Of a stretch of DNA of 64,000 nt, positions 51,874 through 61,000 are shown piece by piece. Under the pieces are notes generated by a model that made no database searches, was not told the DNA's origin, and was given only the letters and a program-made list of their open reading frames with translations. The stretch spans positions 2,604,001 through 2,668,000 of the forward strand of contig NZ_JAGQAG010000001.1 of the NCBI RefSeq assembly GCF_021405525.1. Direction: 5' to 3'. Position 1 is the stretch's first letter; each line of letters begins with the position of its first letter. This DNA is from Ruegeria pomeroyi. Its GTDB lineage: Bacteria > Pseudomonadota > Alphaproteobacteria > Rhodobacterales > Rhodobacteraceae. Made by a program: the position numbers and the translations under genes.

Positions 51874-52647
51874 TCACAGCCCCTTGGGATGGGTCAGGAA
51901 CTCTTCGATGATGTGATCCGGCGCCTTGGTATAGTCGCCCACCCGGCTCACCCCCTGACCGGTCAGCCGTTTCAGGTTCACGGCCATCTCGGCCATCTTC
52001 ACCGCGATCGGGATGCCATTGACCACCGGTGCCCCGTCGATCTGATGGTCGTGGAACTGCGAGAACAGCAGCATCGGGATGCCGCCGCCGGGGATCAGCA
52101 CATCGGTGCCCGCCGCCACCAGCGGCCGGCCCTGTTCCTCGAACAGGCGCTTGACTTCGGCGGCCTTGTCCGCATTGCCATAGGCGCCGAGGATCTGCCC
52201 CGGCTCGAAGGTCATCGCATGAACGCCAGAGACCCGCTCGCGCAGCCCGTATTTACCGATCTGGTGATGGAACCACGGGATGAAGCGCGGGTTGATGGTG
52301 ACGATCCCCAGCCGCTGGCCCATCTGGCAGCACCACAGCATGGTCGCCTCGCCGAGGCCAATCACCGGGATATCCACAACCGAGCGCGCCTCATAGAGGC
52401 CCGCATCCTGGAAATGGCCAACAATGAAGGCGTCATAGCCCTCGCGCTCGGCCCGGATCGCGTTACAGATCATCTCGCGTGCGCAGCGGAACTCCACCAA
52501 CGGATGGGCATAGCTGTCAAACGGCGTGATCCCCCGGATGTCGACCTGCGTGCCCGGCGCCGACACCGCTTCCAGATGCGGCCCCAGCATGTCCCAGTAT
52601 TCCGCCCCGTTCTCGTAATCCACATAGCTCTGATACCAGAGTTTCAT
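51874..52647 (-). CDS. Asp/Glu/hydantoin racemase homologue lacking both catalytic cysteines
   Basis: The start at 52647 has GGGAGGAAGGTG upstream and gives 257 residues. The fold is that of hydantoin and aspartate racemases (GYDAFIVGHFQDAGLYEARSVVDIPVIGLGEA). In those enzymes the first cysteine lies in an ACFGDPGL motif and the second in a VLGCAGM motif. Here they read GHFQDAGL and LIPGGGIP, so neither cysteine is present. A two-base racemase mechanism is therefore excluded. A decarboxylase, isomerase or binding role remains open. It follows the oxidoreductase operon on the same strand, separated by a terminator-like repeat. Confidence 0.78.
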   Translation of the reverse strand: MKLWYQSYVDYENGAEYWDMLGPHLEAVSAPGTQVDIRGITPFDSYAHPLVEFRCAREMICNAIRAEREGYDAFIVGHFQDAGLYEARSVVDIPVIGLGEATMLWCCQMGQRLGIVTINPRFIPWFHHQIGKYGLRERVSGVHAMTFEPGQILGAYGNADKAAEVKRLFEEQGRPLVAAGTDVLIPGGGIPMLLFSQFHDHQIDGAPVVNGIPIAVKMAEMAVNLKRLTGQGVSRVGDYTKAPDHIIEEFLTHPKGL

Positions 52648-52691
52648 CACCTTCCTCCCTGACCCGCATCGGTGCAAGCTTTGCGTGTGCA

Positions 52692-52741
52692 CCTGCTTCT
52701 TTCTGGTTCAAAATACTCCGGAGCGCGAGGCGGAGCCTCGC
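52692..52741 (-). terminator. hairpin plus GAGTATTTT repeat, copy 2, after iorB
   Basis: Read leftward, GCGAGGC-TCC-GCCTCGC (52741-52725) begins 6 nt after the iorB stop, followed by GCTCCGGAGTATTTTG and AGAAAGAAGCAGG. The 27-bp repeat part (52718-52692) matches the copy at 45587. Confidence 0.65.
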
Positions 52742-52747
52742 AAGACA

Positions 52748-54292
52748 TCACCCCGCAAAGGACCGGATCGTCTGAAGCGCCCCGTCCAGCGCCCTGCCCT
52801 CTTCATCCTCCAACGCCGCCTCGCGCAGGCGGCGCACCCAGTCGGCGGCATCGGCCCGCCCGGCAACCAGTTCGGCCCCTGCGAGCACATGATCGAATTT
52901 GGACAGGCCGCGCGCATGGGTGTCCGAATACCCCTTGATCAGCCTGCGGCATCGCAACAGTTCCACCGCCAGATCATAATCGGTCCGCCGCGCCATGGCC
53001 ACGCGGTCTAGCCATGCCTCCAGATGCGCCTGCTCCTGTGCGTGGCGTAGGGTGCGGCGGCGATAGCCGCGCAGCCCGGCCAGCACGTAAAGCTGAAGAA
53101 AACCACTCACCCGGTCGCTGCGGATACGGCGGCCATGGCCGAACCAACGATCCAGCCGCGCCATCCAGCGCGGCGAGGCGGTCACCCGCGCGCCCAGCCC
53201 CGCCGGCAGGAGCGAGGCGATTTCCTCGGCACGGGGGTGCAGAAACTCGGTCACCTGCATCTCCTGTTCCGGTGCGCGTCCCATTTCGTTGTCGATACGG
53301 GCGCGCCGGGCGGCCCGCGTCTTGCGCCCGGCCACCCCGATCACGTCGTCATAGGCCATGGCATTGGCGATGTACTTGGCCGCCTCACGGGTCAACAGAT
53401 GATCGCGGGCCGGGTCATCCATCGCTGCGAACAGGTCGAGATGGTCCAGATAGGCCGCGCCATAGGCGCAATCCTGAAACGCCACCACCTTTTGCACCCC
53501 CGCGCGGGCCATGTCGCGGGCGGGTTCCGGCAGCGCCCCCACCCGGTCCATGAGCGCGGCCCAGTCGGCCAAGGCCGAAGCCGGACCGGTTATCTCGGGC
53601 TCGCGTTTTGGTGCTTCTGCCTGCGGAGGCTGCGTCGCCCCCCGGACCGCTTCGAACCCGGCGGCAAAGGCGGCAAGGCTCGCCTCGACCCCCTTGCCCG
53701 AGTTGCGGATCGCGGCCTCAAACGCCTCGCGTGGAAAAGGCAGGGCGCCCGATCCCGCCAGCGCGCCAAACAGGCTGGCCGAGATGACCGACCCCTTGGC
53801 GACCGCCAGCCGCTCCATATCGGCACTCAGAAACCGCTGCGCGGCGATCTCTGCGGCGGCCATCACCTCGTCGGCCTGCGCGATCCCGTTGCCCGGCACC
53901 ATCTTTTCCGACACCGCCAGCGCCCGGTGTTCGGAGGCGATCAGCACGGTACGATCCGGGGTGACAAAGCCGCGCTGGATCGCCCGGCCCGCCTCCATCA
54001 TCTCGGCGGCGATCAGGATGTCGACATCTCCGGCGGCGGGGGCCAGGGAAAAGACCGGCGCCGCCACACCCTCTGGCGCGATTTCGATGTAATAGATGGT
54101 GGCGCCGGTGCGCTGGGCCACGCCCGCGACCGAGGTCGCCTGTACCGCCCGGCCAGCGGCGCGGGCCACCGCCTCGATCCAGCCGGTCAACACGCCGCCG
54201 CCCTGCCCGCCCACGGCCATGACCACCAGCTTGGTGATCGCGCGGGCGCTGTCGGCGCCCTGCGGTGTCATCACGCTGTCCATCCGGGTCAT
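52748..54292 (-). CDS. iorB: indolepyruvate:ferredoxin oxidoreductase, beta (IorB-like) subunit with C-terminal extension
   Basis: The 514-residue protein starts at an ATG overlapping the alpha-subunit stop. Residues 20-210 form the pyruvate-ferredoxin oxidoreductase gamma-like domain (KLVVMAVGGQGGGVLTGWIE, DVDILIAAEMMEAGRA, GSVISASLFGALAGSGALPF). The remaining 300 residues are a helical extension like the domain fused to IorB in many proteobacteria. With IorA it decarboxylates aryl-pyruvates to aryl-acetyl-CoA. Confidence 0.85.
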   Translation of the reverse strand: MTRMDSVMTPQGADSARAITKLVVMAVGGQGGGVLTGWIEAVARAAGRAVQATSVAGVAQRTGATIYYIEIAPEGVAAPVFSLAPAAGDVDILIAAEMMEAGRAIQRGFVTPDRTVLIASEHRALAVSEKMVPGNGIAQADEVMAAAEIAAQRFLSADMERLAVAKGSVISASLFGALAGSGALPFPREAFEAAIRNSGKGVEASLAAFAAGFEAVRGATQPPQAEAPKREPEITGPASALADWAALMDRVGALPEPARDMARAGVQKVVAFQDCAYGAAYLDHLDLFAAMDDPARDHLLTREAAKYIANAMAYDDVIGVAGRKTRAARRARIDNEMGRAPEQEMQVTEFLHPRAEEIASLLPAGLGARVTASPRWMARLDRWFGHGRRIRSDRVSGFLQLYVLAGLRGYRRRTLRHAQEQAHLEAWLDRVAMARRTDYDLAVELLRCRRLIKGYSDTHARGLSKFDHVLAGAELVAGRADAADWVRRLREAALEDEEGRALDGALQTIRSFAG

Positions 54293-56436
54293 GACGCTTC
54301 TCCGAAATCTAGCACCCGCCGGGCACGGCGCGCTTGCAGCCATGTGATGATGCGGCTGCGCCAGCCTGCCAACAGCCGCTCCCACCGCCCCGGATTGTGC
54401 ACCAGGTCGGCGCGATAGAACGAAGGGCACAGAATGGCCGCATCCGCCACCTCGCCACAATTGCCGCACCCGACACAAGTCTGGTCGATACTGGCCACCG
54501 GATCGTCGCGCAGCGGGTCGTCCAGCACCTTGAGCGAGAGCGAGGGACAGCCCGAGAGGCGAATACAGGCGTGATCACCGGTGCAGATATCGGCATCCAC
54601 GCCAAAGCGCGGCGCCTCGACCCGGCGCCCCTCGCGGATCGCCTGGGCGCGCAACGGTTTCTCGCGCCGCTGCCGGTTCAGCATGCATTCCGACGAGGCG
54701 ACGATCAGTTTCGGCCCATCATAATCGGTGGTCAGCGCCTCGCGGATGGTGTCGCGCATATGGTCCACGTCATAGGTGCGGTCGATCTGGCGCACCCATT
54801 TCACCCCCACCCCTTCCAGCGCCTTGGAAATCGGGTTGCCGGTCGCCTTAGAGGGGTTCTTGGCGCGGGAAGACAGCACATCTTGCCCACCGGTGGCCGC
54901 CGAATAATAGTTGTCCACCACGATGGCCACGCTGTCAGACCGGTTGAACACCATGTTGCCGATCGAGGAACTGAGCCCGTTATGCCAGAACCCGCCATCG
55001 CCGATGAACGAGACCGCCCGCCGCGCGCCGCCACCATCGAACGCCGCGTTCGAGGCCGGGCCAAGCCCGTATCCCATGGTCGAGCCGCCGATCTCGAAGG
55101 GCGGCAGGGCGGCAAAGAGGTGACAGCCGATATCACCGGTGATCTGGTGCTTGCCCAGTTCCTGTTCGACCAGCTTCATCGCGGCAAAGATGGGCCGTTC
55201 CGGGCAGCCGGTGCAGAAGCCCGGCGGCCGGATCGGCACGGTCTGTGACAGGTCGGGCATCTCGGGCGGCGGCGCGTTGGGGGCAATCACCTGCCCCGGC
55301 AAAAGCTGCGGCGCGGTGTCTTTCAGAAACCCCGCAATCCCGTCGAGCATGATCTGGCCGGTATATTCGCCCGCCATCGGGAAAAGGCCCTTGCCATGAA
55401 GGCGCACCGGCGACCCGGCCCGGTGCAGCATCGCGGCCAGCCCCTGTTCGATGAACTCGGGTTGCCCCTCTTCAACGACCAGCAGCTCCCCCTTGCCCTT
55501 GGCAAACGCCAGAAACTCGGCGCTCACCAGCGGATAGGTCACGTTCAACACATAGAGCGGGATGGCCGAACGCCCCTCGATATCGGCAAGACCCAGACGC
55601 TGGAGTGCACGGATCACGCCGTTATACATGCCGCCCTGCACCACCAACCCCACGGGCGCGGTCTCGGGGCCGAACATCTCGTTCAGCCCCTTTTCGGTGA
55701 TGAACCGCTCGGCCGCGGGCCAGCGGTTTTCCACCTTGTCGCGCTCATGCTGATAGGACATCGGCGGCAGCACCACGCGGGCGAAATCGCGGCGTGGCTC
55801 CGACAGCGCGTCGCGCACGCTGAGCGGCGGGCGCTGATTGTCGGCGCATGCGAACTGCCCCGTGACGTGGCAGGACCGGATCCGCACCATCAGCATGACC
55901 GGCGTGTTCGACGCCTCGGACAGTTCAAACCCTTGTTTCACCGCCTGCACGATCGAAGGCAGGTTCGGGCGCGGGTCGAGCAGCCAGAATTGCGATTTCA
56001 TCGCAAAGGCATGGCTGCGTTCCTGCATGATCGAGGAGCCCTCGCCATAATCCTCGCCCACGATAACCAGCGCGCCGCCGGTCACCCCCGACGAGGCCAG
56101 ATTGGCCAGCGCGTCCGAGGCGACGTTGACCCCGACCGCGCCCTTGAAGGTAACCGCGCCCCGGATCGGGTAATGGACCGAAGCCGCCAGCATGGCCGCC
56201 GCTGCAGCCTCGGACGCGTTCGCCTCATACCGCACGCCCAGTTCACCCAGCAGATCCTGCGCATCGGCCAGCACATCCATCAGGTGGCTGATCGGCGCCC
56301 CCTGATAGCCACCGACATAGCCGACGCCGGATTCCAGCAGCGCCTTGGTGATGGCCAGGATGCCCTCGCCGGTAAAGGTTTCCCCGGCGCCCAGACGCAG
56401 ATCCTGTACCTCGCGTTTGAAAGATCGTTCCGCCAT
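54289..56436 (-). CDS. iorA: indolepyruvate:ferredoxin oxidoreductase, alpha (IorA-like) subunit
   Basis: The 715-residue protein has an N-terminal pyrimidine-binding domain (FTGEGILAITKALLESGVGYVGGYQGAPISHLMD). Its TPP domain (GDGGFWHNGLSSSIGNMVFN, VDNYYSAATGGQ) lies near residues 465-510. The C-terminal ferredoxin region holds CTGDHACIRLSGCPS and CVGCGNCGEVADAAILCPSF. It oxidatively decarboxylates aryl-pyruvates from aromatic amino acids to CoA thioesters, reducing ferredoxin. The start at 56436 is 8 bp past the MarR stop, so regulator, alpha and beta form one unit. Confidence 0.88.
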   Translation of the reverse strand: MAERSFKREVQDLRLGAGETFTGEGILAITKALLESGVGYVGGYQGAPISHLMDVLADAQDLLGELGVRYEANASEAAAAAMLAASVHYPIRGAVTFKGAVGVNVASDALANLASSGVTGGALVIVGEDYGEGSSIMQERSHAFAMKSQFWLLDPRPNLPSIVQAVKQGFELSEASNTPVMLMVRIRSCHVTGQFACADNQRPPLSVRDALSEPRRDFARVVLPPMSYQHERDKVENRWPAAERFITEKGLNEMFGPETAPVGLVVQGGMYNGVIRALQRLGLADIEGRSAIPLYVLNVTYPLVSAEFLAFAKGKGELLVVEEGQPEFIEQGLAAMLHRAGSPVRLHGKGLFPMAGEYTGQIMLDGIAGFLKDTAPQLLPGQVIAPNAPPPEMPDLSQTVPIRPPGFCTGCPERPIFAAMKLVEQELGKHQITGDIGCHLFAALPPFEIGGSTMGYGLGPASNAAFDGGGARRAVSFIGDGGFWHNGLSSSIGNMVFNRSDSVAIVVDNYYSAATGGQDVLSSRAKNPSKATGNPISKALEGVGVKWVRQIDRTYDVDHMRDTIREALTTDYDGPKLIVASSECMLNRQRREKPLRAQAIREGRRVEAPRFGVDADICTGDHACIRLSGCPSLSLKVLDDPLRDDPVASIDQTCVGCGNCGEVADAAILCPSFYRADLVHNPGRWERLLAGWRSRIITWLQARRARRVLDFGEAS

Positions 56437-56443
56437 GGCCGCC

Positions 56444-56923
56444 TCAGATCTCGTGTACGCGGATATTAGCGAGCATCTTGTGCAGCGTCGCCAGAAAGGC
56501 CTGCCGCTCCTGCGACGCAATACCCTGGAACATGCGGTCATGGCTGGCGCGCATATGCGGCCAGAGGCGGTCATAGACCGCCCGGCCCGCAGGTGTCAGG
56601 AAGACACGGCTAGACCTCTGGTCATCACTGTCCACCTCGCGGCGAACCATCCCGTCGGCCTGCAACCCGTCCAGCGCCCGGGACAGGGTGGATTGTTCGA
56701 CCACCGCAAAAACACCGAGTGTACCGATCGGCAAACCGTCCTTGGCCGACAGGATCGCCAGCGCCCGCATCTTGGCCGTACTCAGCCCCAGCGCGGTCAT
56801 CTCCTTGCGCAGGTTGGCGTTGTAGCGCCCCATGATCCGGTTCATCAGATAGGGCGCATAGCCCTCGAGGCCGATTTCGGCCAATTCCCTGAGCTGTTCG
56901 GTTTGATCGGTCGATTCGGCCAT
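56444..56923 (-). CDS. MarR-family transcriptional regulator 1
   Basis: The 159-residue winged-helix regulator has the MarR core: LSTAKMRALAILSAKDGLPIGTLGVFAVVEQSTLSRALDGLQADGMVRREVDSDDQRSSRVFLT. The wing includes DDQRSSR, which contacts the minor groove. It heads the iorA-iorB unit and is divergent from the thioesterase gene. MarR proteins usually bind palindromes in such intergenic regions and release on binding an aromatic acid or CoA ester. The site at 56965 is a candidate. Confidence 0.85.
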   Translation of the reverse strand: MAESTDQTEQLRELAEIGLEGYAPYLMNRIMGRYNANLRKEMTALGLSTAKMRALAILSAKDGLPIGTLGVFAVVEQSTLSRALDGLQADGMVRREVDSDDQRSSRVFLTPAGRAVYDRLWPHMRASHDRMFQGIASQERQAFLATLHKMLANIRVHEI

Positions 56924-56964
56924 CTGGGTCTTTCACTCGTTGCTGCCGATCAGAGTTTCCGAAA

Positions 56965-56984
56965 TTATATGCAAATGCAAGTAA
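56965..56984. promoter_or_regulatory. ATGCAAATGCA-type site at the MarR 1/thioesterase divergon
   Basis: TTATATGCAAATGCAAGTAA lies 42 bp before the MarR start and 117 bp before the thioesterase start. It resembles the sites at the TRAP operons and dioxygenase operon. Confidence 0.45.
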
Positions 56985-57100
56985 ACTCGATCCCTCGGCG
57001 GGGCTACCTACCGGTTTTGGAGCTTCGGGCTTGTCAACCCTGCCCGATCCGGCAATCACGGGCGGGCAACACAGAACCAGAGAGAGGCCGGACCCGCGAC

Positions 57101-57532
57101 ATGGACAAGATCTTCATCACCGAACGCGAGCTTCGTTTTGGCGACTGCGATATTTCAGGGACCGCCTATTTCCCGTCCTATCTGGATATCCTGAACGGCG
57201 TGAACGAGGAATTCTGGGCCAGTCTCGGCTTTGCCTGGCACGACATCATCTGGAACGAACGCTGGGGCACGCCCACCGTGCATCTGAGCTGCGATTTCTC
57301 GAAACCCTCTTTCTTTGGCGAGACGCTGCGGTTCGAGCTGGGGGTGATCAAACTGGGCCGCTCGTCTGTCACCGTGCGCCACCGGATCAGCTGCGGGGAC
57401 GAGGTCCGCTGGTCCTCGACCCAGGTGCTGGCGGCCAGCGATCTGGACAAGCATATCTCGATCCCCTGGCCCGAGGCGATGCGCGCGGCGCTGGAGGCGC
57501 GTCTTACATCGGCCGACGAGCTGGGGTTCTGA
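57101..57532 (+). CDS. 4-hydroxybenzoyl-CoA thioesterase-family (hotdog) protein
   Basis: The 143-residue hotdog-fold protein has the 4HBT active-site segment LRFGDCDISGTAYFPSYLDILNGVNEEFW; the Asp in the GDCD stretch is the usual catalytic acid. It should hydrolyse an aryl- or acyl-CoA ester to the acid. Placed opposite the IOR operon and converging with TRAP system 2, it fits release of CoA from an aryl-acetyl-CoA or aroyl-CoA intermediate. AGAGAGG precedes the ATG by 14 nt. Confidence 0.8.
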   Translation: MDKIFITERELRFGDCDISGTAYFPSYLDILNGVNEEFWASLGFAWHDIIWNERWGTPTVHLSCDFSKPSFFGETLRFELGVIKLGRSSVTVRHRISCGDEVRWSSTQVLAASDLDKHISIPWPEAMRAALEARLTSADELGF

Positions 57533-57534
57533 GG

Positions 57535-58848
57535 TTACATCTGCCCGGGCAGATACAGCGCCAGCGCCGGAACGGCGAGGAGCAAGGCCAGCCGGATGAT
57601 ATCGACCATCCAGAACGGGGTGACCCCGCGAAAAATGGTGCCGGTCGACACATCGCCCACCACGCCCTTGAGGACAAAGACATTCAGCCCCACGGGCGGG
57701 GTGATCAGGCTGATCTCGGTCACCACCACCACGACGATGCCGAACCAGATCGGGTCATAGCCCAGCCCGGTCACCAGCGGAAAGAAGATCGGCACGGTGA
57801 GCAGCAGCATCGACAGCGATTCAAACACGCAACCCAGCGCAATATAGATCGCCAGAATCACCGCCATCACCTGCCAGGGGCGCAACTCATAGGTGGTGAT
57901 GAGATCGCTCAGCGCCGTTGGAAGCCCGGCGATATTGACGAAGTTGGAGAATATCCAGGCGCCGATCAGCACCGCGAAAAGGCTGGCCGCCGTGATCGAG
58001 GTTTCCAGCAGCACCTCGAGCGTGTCCTTGAGGGATAGCCGCCGCCGCGCCAGCGCGATCAGGAAGGCACCCATCGCCCCCATCCCCGCCGCCTCGGTCG
58101 GGGAGAAGTTGATGTTGAGCGGCGGGACGTCGAACAGGCCGTAAAGCCCGCCGATCACCAGGAAGAACAACAGCATGACCGCCCAGACCTCGCGCAGGGC
58201 GGCCAGCCGCCCGCGCAGCGGCACCCGCTCGCCCGCGGGGCCCGCCGCGGGATTGCGCCAGACCGTCCAGCGCACCGCGCAGAGGTACAGCAGGATGCCC
58301 AGCATCCCCGGCACGATACCGGCGACAAACAGCTTGCCGATCGAGGTCTCGGTCAACAGCCCATAGATCACCAGAATGACCGAGGGCGGGATCAGGATGC
58401 CCAGCGTACCCCCCGCCGCGATCGAGGCGGTGGACAGCGAGTCGGAATAGCCGAACCGCCGCATCTCGGGCATGGCCACCTTGGCCATGGTGGCCGCCGT
58501 GGCCAGCGACGAGCCGGAAATGGCGGCAAAGCCGCCACAGGCCACGATGGTGGCCATCGCCAGACCGCCGCGCAGGTGGCCCAGAAAGGCGTTCGAGGCG
58601 GCGTAGAGCTCACGGCTGATGCCGCCCTTGTTCACGAACAGGCCCATCAGGATGAACAGCGGCACCACCGACAGGCCATAGTCCTGACTGGTGTCGATGA
58701 TCAGCCGCGCCACCATCGAGATCGAGGCGCGATAGCTGGTCTCGGTCATGAAGCCGACCATGCCGACAAAGCCCATGGCAAAGGCGATGGGAACACGCAG
58801 CAAGATCAGCGCCAGAACCGCGCCAAAGCCGATCAGGGATGCGGTCAT
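57535..58848 (-). CDS. TRAP transporter large permease (DctM family), system 2
   Basis: The 437-residue protein has about 12 helices with the DctM motifs VVPLFILMGLFVNKGGISRELYAA, GSSLATAATMAKVAMPEMRRFGY and GGTLGILIPPSVILVIYG. It ends 2 bp from the convergent thioesterase gene. It overlaps DctQ by 4 bp and completes the second TRAP system. Confidence 0.88.
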   Translation of the reverse strand: MTASLIGFGAVLALILLRVPIAFAMGFVGMVGFMTETSYRASISMVARLIIDTSQDYGLSVVPLFILMGLFVNKGGISRELYAASNAFLGHLRGGLAMATIVACGGFAAISGSSLATAATMAKVAMPEMRRFGYSDSLSTASIAAGGTLGILIPPSVILVIYGLLTETSIGKLFVAGIVPGMLGILLYLCAVRWTVWRNPAAGPAGERVPLRGRLAALREVWAVMLLFFLVIGGLYGLFDVPPLNINFSPTEAAGMGAMGAFLIALARRRLSLKDTLEVLLETSITAASLFAVLIGAWIFSNFVNIAGLPTALSDLITTYELRPWQVMAVILAIYIALGCVFESLSMLLLTVPIFFPLVTGLGYDPIWFGIVVVVVTEISLITPPVGLNVFVLKGVVGDVSTGTIFRGVTPFWMVDIIRLALLLAVPALALYLPGQM

Positions 58849-59342
58849 GAGGCGCTTCCCGCAAGGCGTGGCGCCACCAGCAGCAGCACGCCCCGCACCA
58901 CCAGCACCACCGCCGTGACCAGGGTCAGCAGGGCAATGAACCAGCCGACGTAATGCAGTGGCAAGCGCAGATATTCCATCACATCCCCATAGGATCGCGA
59001 CCGTTCGGCCAGGTCATAGACCCGGCTGGCGGGCCAGAACAGGATGATGCCGCAGAACAGGCAGACCGCCGCGTCGCGCCAGCGCGACAGGCGCAGGCGG
59101 TGGAACGGGCCGTCCAGCAGATCAACGCTGACATGGGCGTTCCGGCCCGACAGCACCGGCATCACCGAAAACACCATGACCGCCATCAACAGCCGCGTCA
59201 GATCGGCGGCCACCTCGATGGGCGCGTTGAAGATCGAGCGCATCAGCACATCGGCAAAGGTCATCACCATCAGCACGAACAGCGCCGCCGAGGCCAGCAG
59301 CCCCGGCAGCCAGACCGAAAGAGAAAGAACGCGTTTCATCAT
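58845..59342 (-). CDS. TRAP transporter small permease (DctQ family), system 2
   Basis: The 165-residue four-helix membrane protein has helices near 11-33, 46-64, 88-108 and 131-155. The DctQ segment reads SGRNAHVSVDLLDGPFHRLRLSRW. It lies between receptor and large permease, 53 bp from the former and overlapping the latter. Confidence 0.85.
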   Translation of the reverse strand: MMKRVLSLSVWLPGLLASAALFVLMVMTFADVLMRSIFNAPIEVAADLTRLLMAVMVFSVMPVLSGRNAHVSVDLLDGPFHRLRLSRWRDAAVCLFCGIILFWPASRVYDLAERSRSYGDVMEYLRLPLHYVGWFIALLTLVTAVVLVVRGVLLLVAPRLAGSAS

Positions 59343-59395
59343 GATGTCATATTATCAGACCCGGCGCCGCACCCGCGCGGCGCCGGTCCTGCCGC

Positions 59396-60412
59396 TCAGT
59401 TGGCGGCCATTTCGGCCTTGACCATGTCATAGGCGGCCTGGGCATCGACGCCCGCGGCATCAAGCTCGGCCAGCACCTTGGCGGTCACCTCGGCGGCGAT
59501 GGCGGCGAATGCCGCCTGATCCTCGGCCGAGGCCTCGACGATCTTGGCGCCCTCGGTACCGCGCGTCGCCTCATAGGCGATCATGTCGGACTTGTCCCAT
59601 GCGGCGCCCGCCATGCGGCTGGCCGGTTCGCCGAACACCTTTTCATCCAGCGCCGCCTGCACGTCGGCGGGCAGGCTGTCAAAGGTCTCTTGGCTCATGA
59701 TTATGGCGAATGAGCCGCGATAAAGCCCGCCGGGCATGTCATAGAGGTTCTTGGCCACTTCGTTGAGCTTGAAGCCCACCCGTTCGCCCACGTTCATTGC
59801 CACCGCGTCGGCGGCACCCGATTCCAGCGTCTCATAGACCTTGGGCGCGGGCACGTTGATGCCAACAAGGCCCAGCGCGGCGCCGACATCGCCGGCGACA
59901 CCGCCGCCGATCCGGGTTTTCAGCCCGTTCAGGTCGGCCAGCGTGGCCACGTCCTTGCTGGTGTGGATCTGGCCCGGCCCATGGGTGTTGAGCGCCACCA
60001 GCTTGACGCCGCGATGCTCGCCCAGCTTGCCCAGATGCTGGGTATGCACGCGCCAATAGGCGACCGAGGCGGCCTCGGCATTGCCCTCGTATCCCGGCAG
60101 TTCGATCAGCTTGGTGCCGATGAACCGGCCCGGCTGGTAGCCATGAAAGATGATCGCCATGTCGGCGGCGCCGTCCTGGATCAGGTCCATCTGCGCCGGC
60201 GGCGGCGCCAGGCCAAAGACCAGCTCGCCGCTGACCTGCCCGTCGGTCGCGTCTTCCATCATCCCGATCAGCCCGGCGAAAATCTCGGTATTGATCCCGT
60301 GAGTGGGCGGCAGCCAGGTGGAAATGCGCAAGGTGGTATCGGCGGCCCAGGCGGCGGCGCCGGTGCTGGCGGCCAGGATCGCGGCGGCGGCCAGCCGTGC
60401 AAAATGCTTCAT
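59396..60412 (-). CDS. TRAP transporter solute-binding protein (DctP family), system 2
   Basis: The start at 60412 has GAGGGAGGAAGAC upstream and a signal peptide (ending AAAWAAD). The 338-residue periplasmic receptor has the DctP features LNGLKTRIGGGVAGDVGAALG (ligand Arg) and VYETLESGAADAVAMNVGE. It differs clearly from the receptor at 47906, so the two systems probably import different acids. An operator-like site at 60501 lies upstream. Confidence 0.88.
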   Translation of the reverse strand: MKHFARLAAAAILAASTGAAAWAADTTLRISTWLPPTHGINTEIFAGLIGMMEDATDGQVSGELVFGLAPPPAQMDLIQDGAADMAIIFHGYQPGRFIGTKLIELPGYEGNAEAASVAYWRVHTQHLGKLGEHRGVKLVALNTHGPGQIHTSKDVATLADLNGLKTRIGGGVAGDVGAALGLVGINVPAPKVYETLESGAADAVAMNVGERVGFKLNEVAKNLYDMPGGLYRGSFAIIMSQETFDSLPADVQAALDEKVFGEPASRMAGAAWDKSDMIAYEATRGTEGAKIVEASAEDQAAFAAIAAEVTAKVLAELDAAGVDAQAAYDMVKAEMAAN

Positions 60413-60500
60413 GTCTTCCTCCCTCGTGAATCGGTGCGCCAGAGCATCCGGGCACCCGTTCACCGGCCAGCATCACACCCAGCTTTGCCTCTTGTCAAGA

Positions 60501-60520
60501 AATATGAAATTGCATGTATC
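60501..60520. promoter_or_regulatory. ATGAAATTGCAT-type site upstream of TRAP system 2
   Basis: AATATGAAATTGCATGTATC lies between the DctP start (60412) and the MarR 2 stop (60526). It shares the ATGAAAwTsCAT core with the sites at 47737 and 47795. Confidence 0.5.
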
Positions 60521-60525
60521 CCGGA

Positions 60526-60984
60526 TCATGCCCCCTCGGCCGGGCGGTCCAGCACATCCAGCAGGGTGCGCAAAACGCCCTTGATCCGGGCGGCATCGGT
60601 ATCGGCCAGCGCCGAGAGCAGCCGCGCCTCATGCGCGCGCGCCGAGGCGACTAGCGACTCGGCCAGCGCGCGGCCGTCATCGGTCAGCCGCACCCGCACA
60701 CGGCGCTTGTCCTTGGCATCGGCCACCCGTGTCACCAGACCGCGCGCGTCCATCTGATCAACGATCCGGGTCATCCTCGACTGTTCCATCAGCGACAGTT
60801 TGGCCAGCCGGGTGATCATCATCGCATCATTGTCCACCAGACAGGCCAGCACCCGCCATTCGGGCACCCGCAGCCCCTGCGCGCGGATATGGTCGTGAAA
60901 CTGGGCGCTGGCCTCCTCGCTGGAGGCGGCCAGAAGGTACAGCAGATAGCCGGAAACAAAGGTGTCGTCGCGCGTTTCGGTCAT
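60526..60984 (-). CDS. MarR-family transcriptional regulator 2
   Basis: I place the start at 60984 (MTETRDD), giving 152 residues; the open frame continues rightward but would run across the promoter of the dioxygenase operon. The MarR core reads VPEWRVLACLVDNDAMMITRLAKLSLMEQSRMTRIVDQMDARGLVTRVADAKDKRRVRVRLTDDG. It is divergent from the dioxygenase operon and upstream of TRAP 2 on the same strand. It probably controls both through the palindromes at 60501 and 61011. Confidence 0.85.
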   Translation of the reverse strand: MTETRDDTFVSGYLLYLLAASSEEASAQFHDHIRAQGLRVPEWRVLACLVDNDAMMITRLAKLSLMEQSRMTRIVDQMDARGLVTRVADAKDKRRVRVRLTDDGRALAESLVASARAHEARLLSALADTDAARIKGVLRTLLDVLDRPAEGA

Positions 60985-61000
60985 GGGTCCTGAATTTGTC

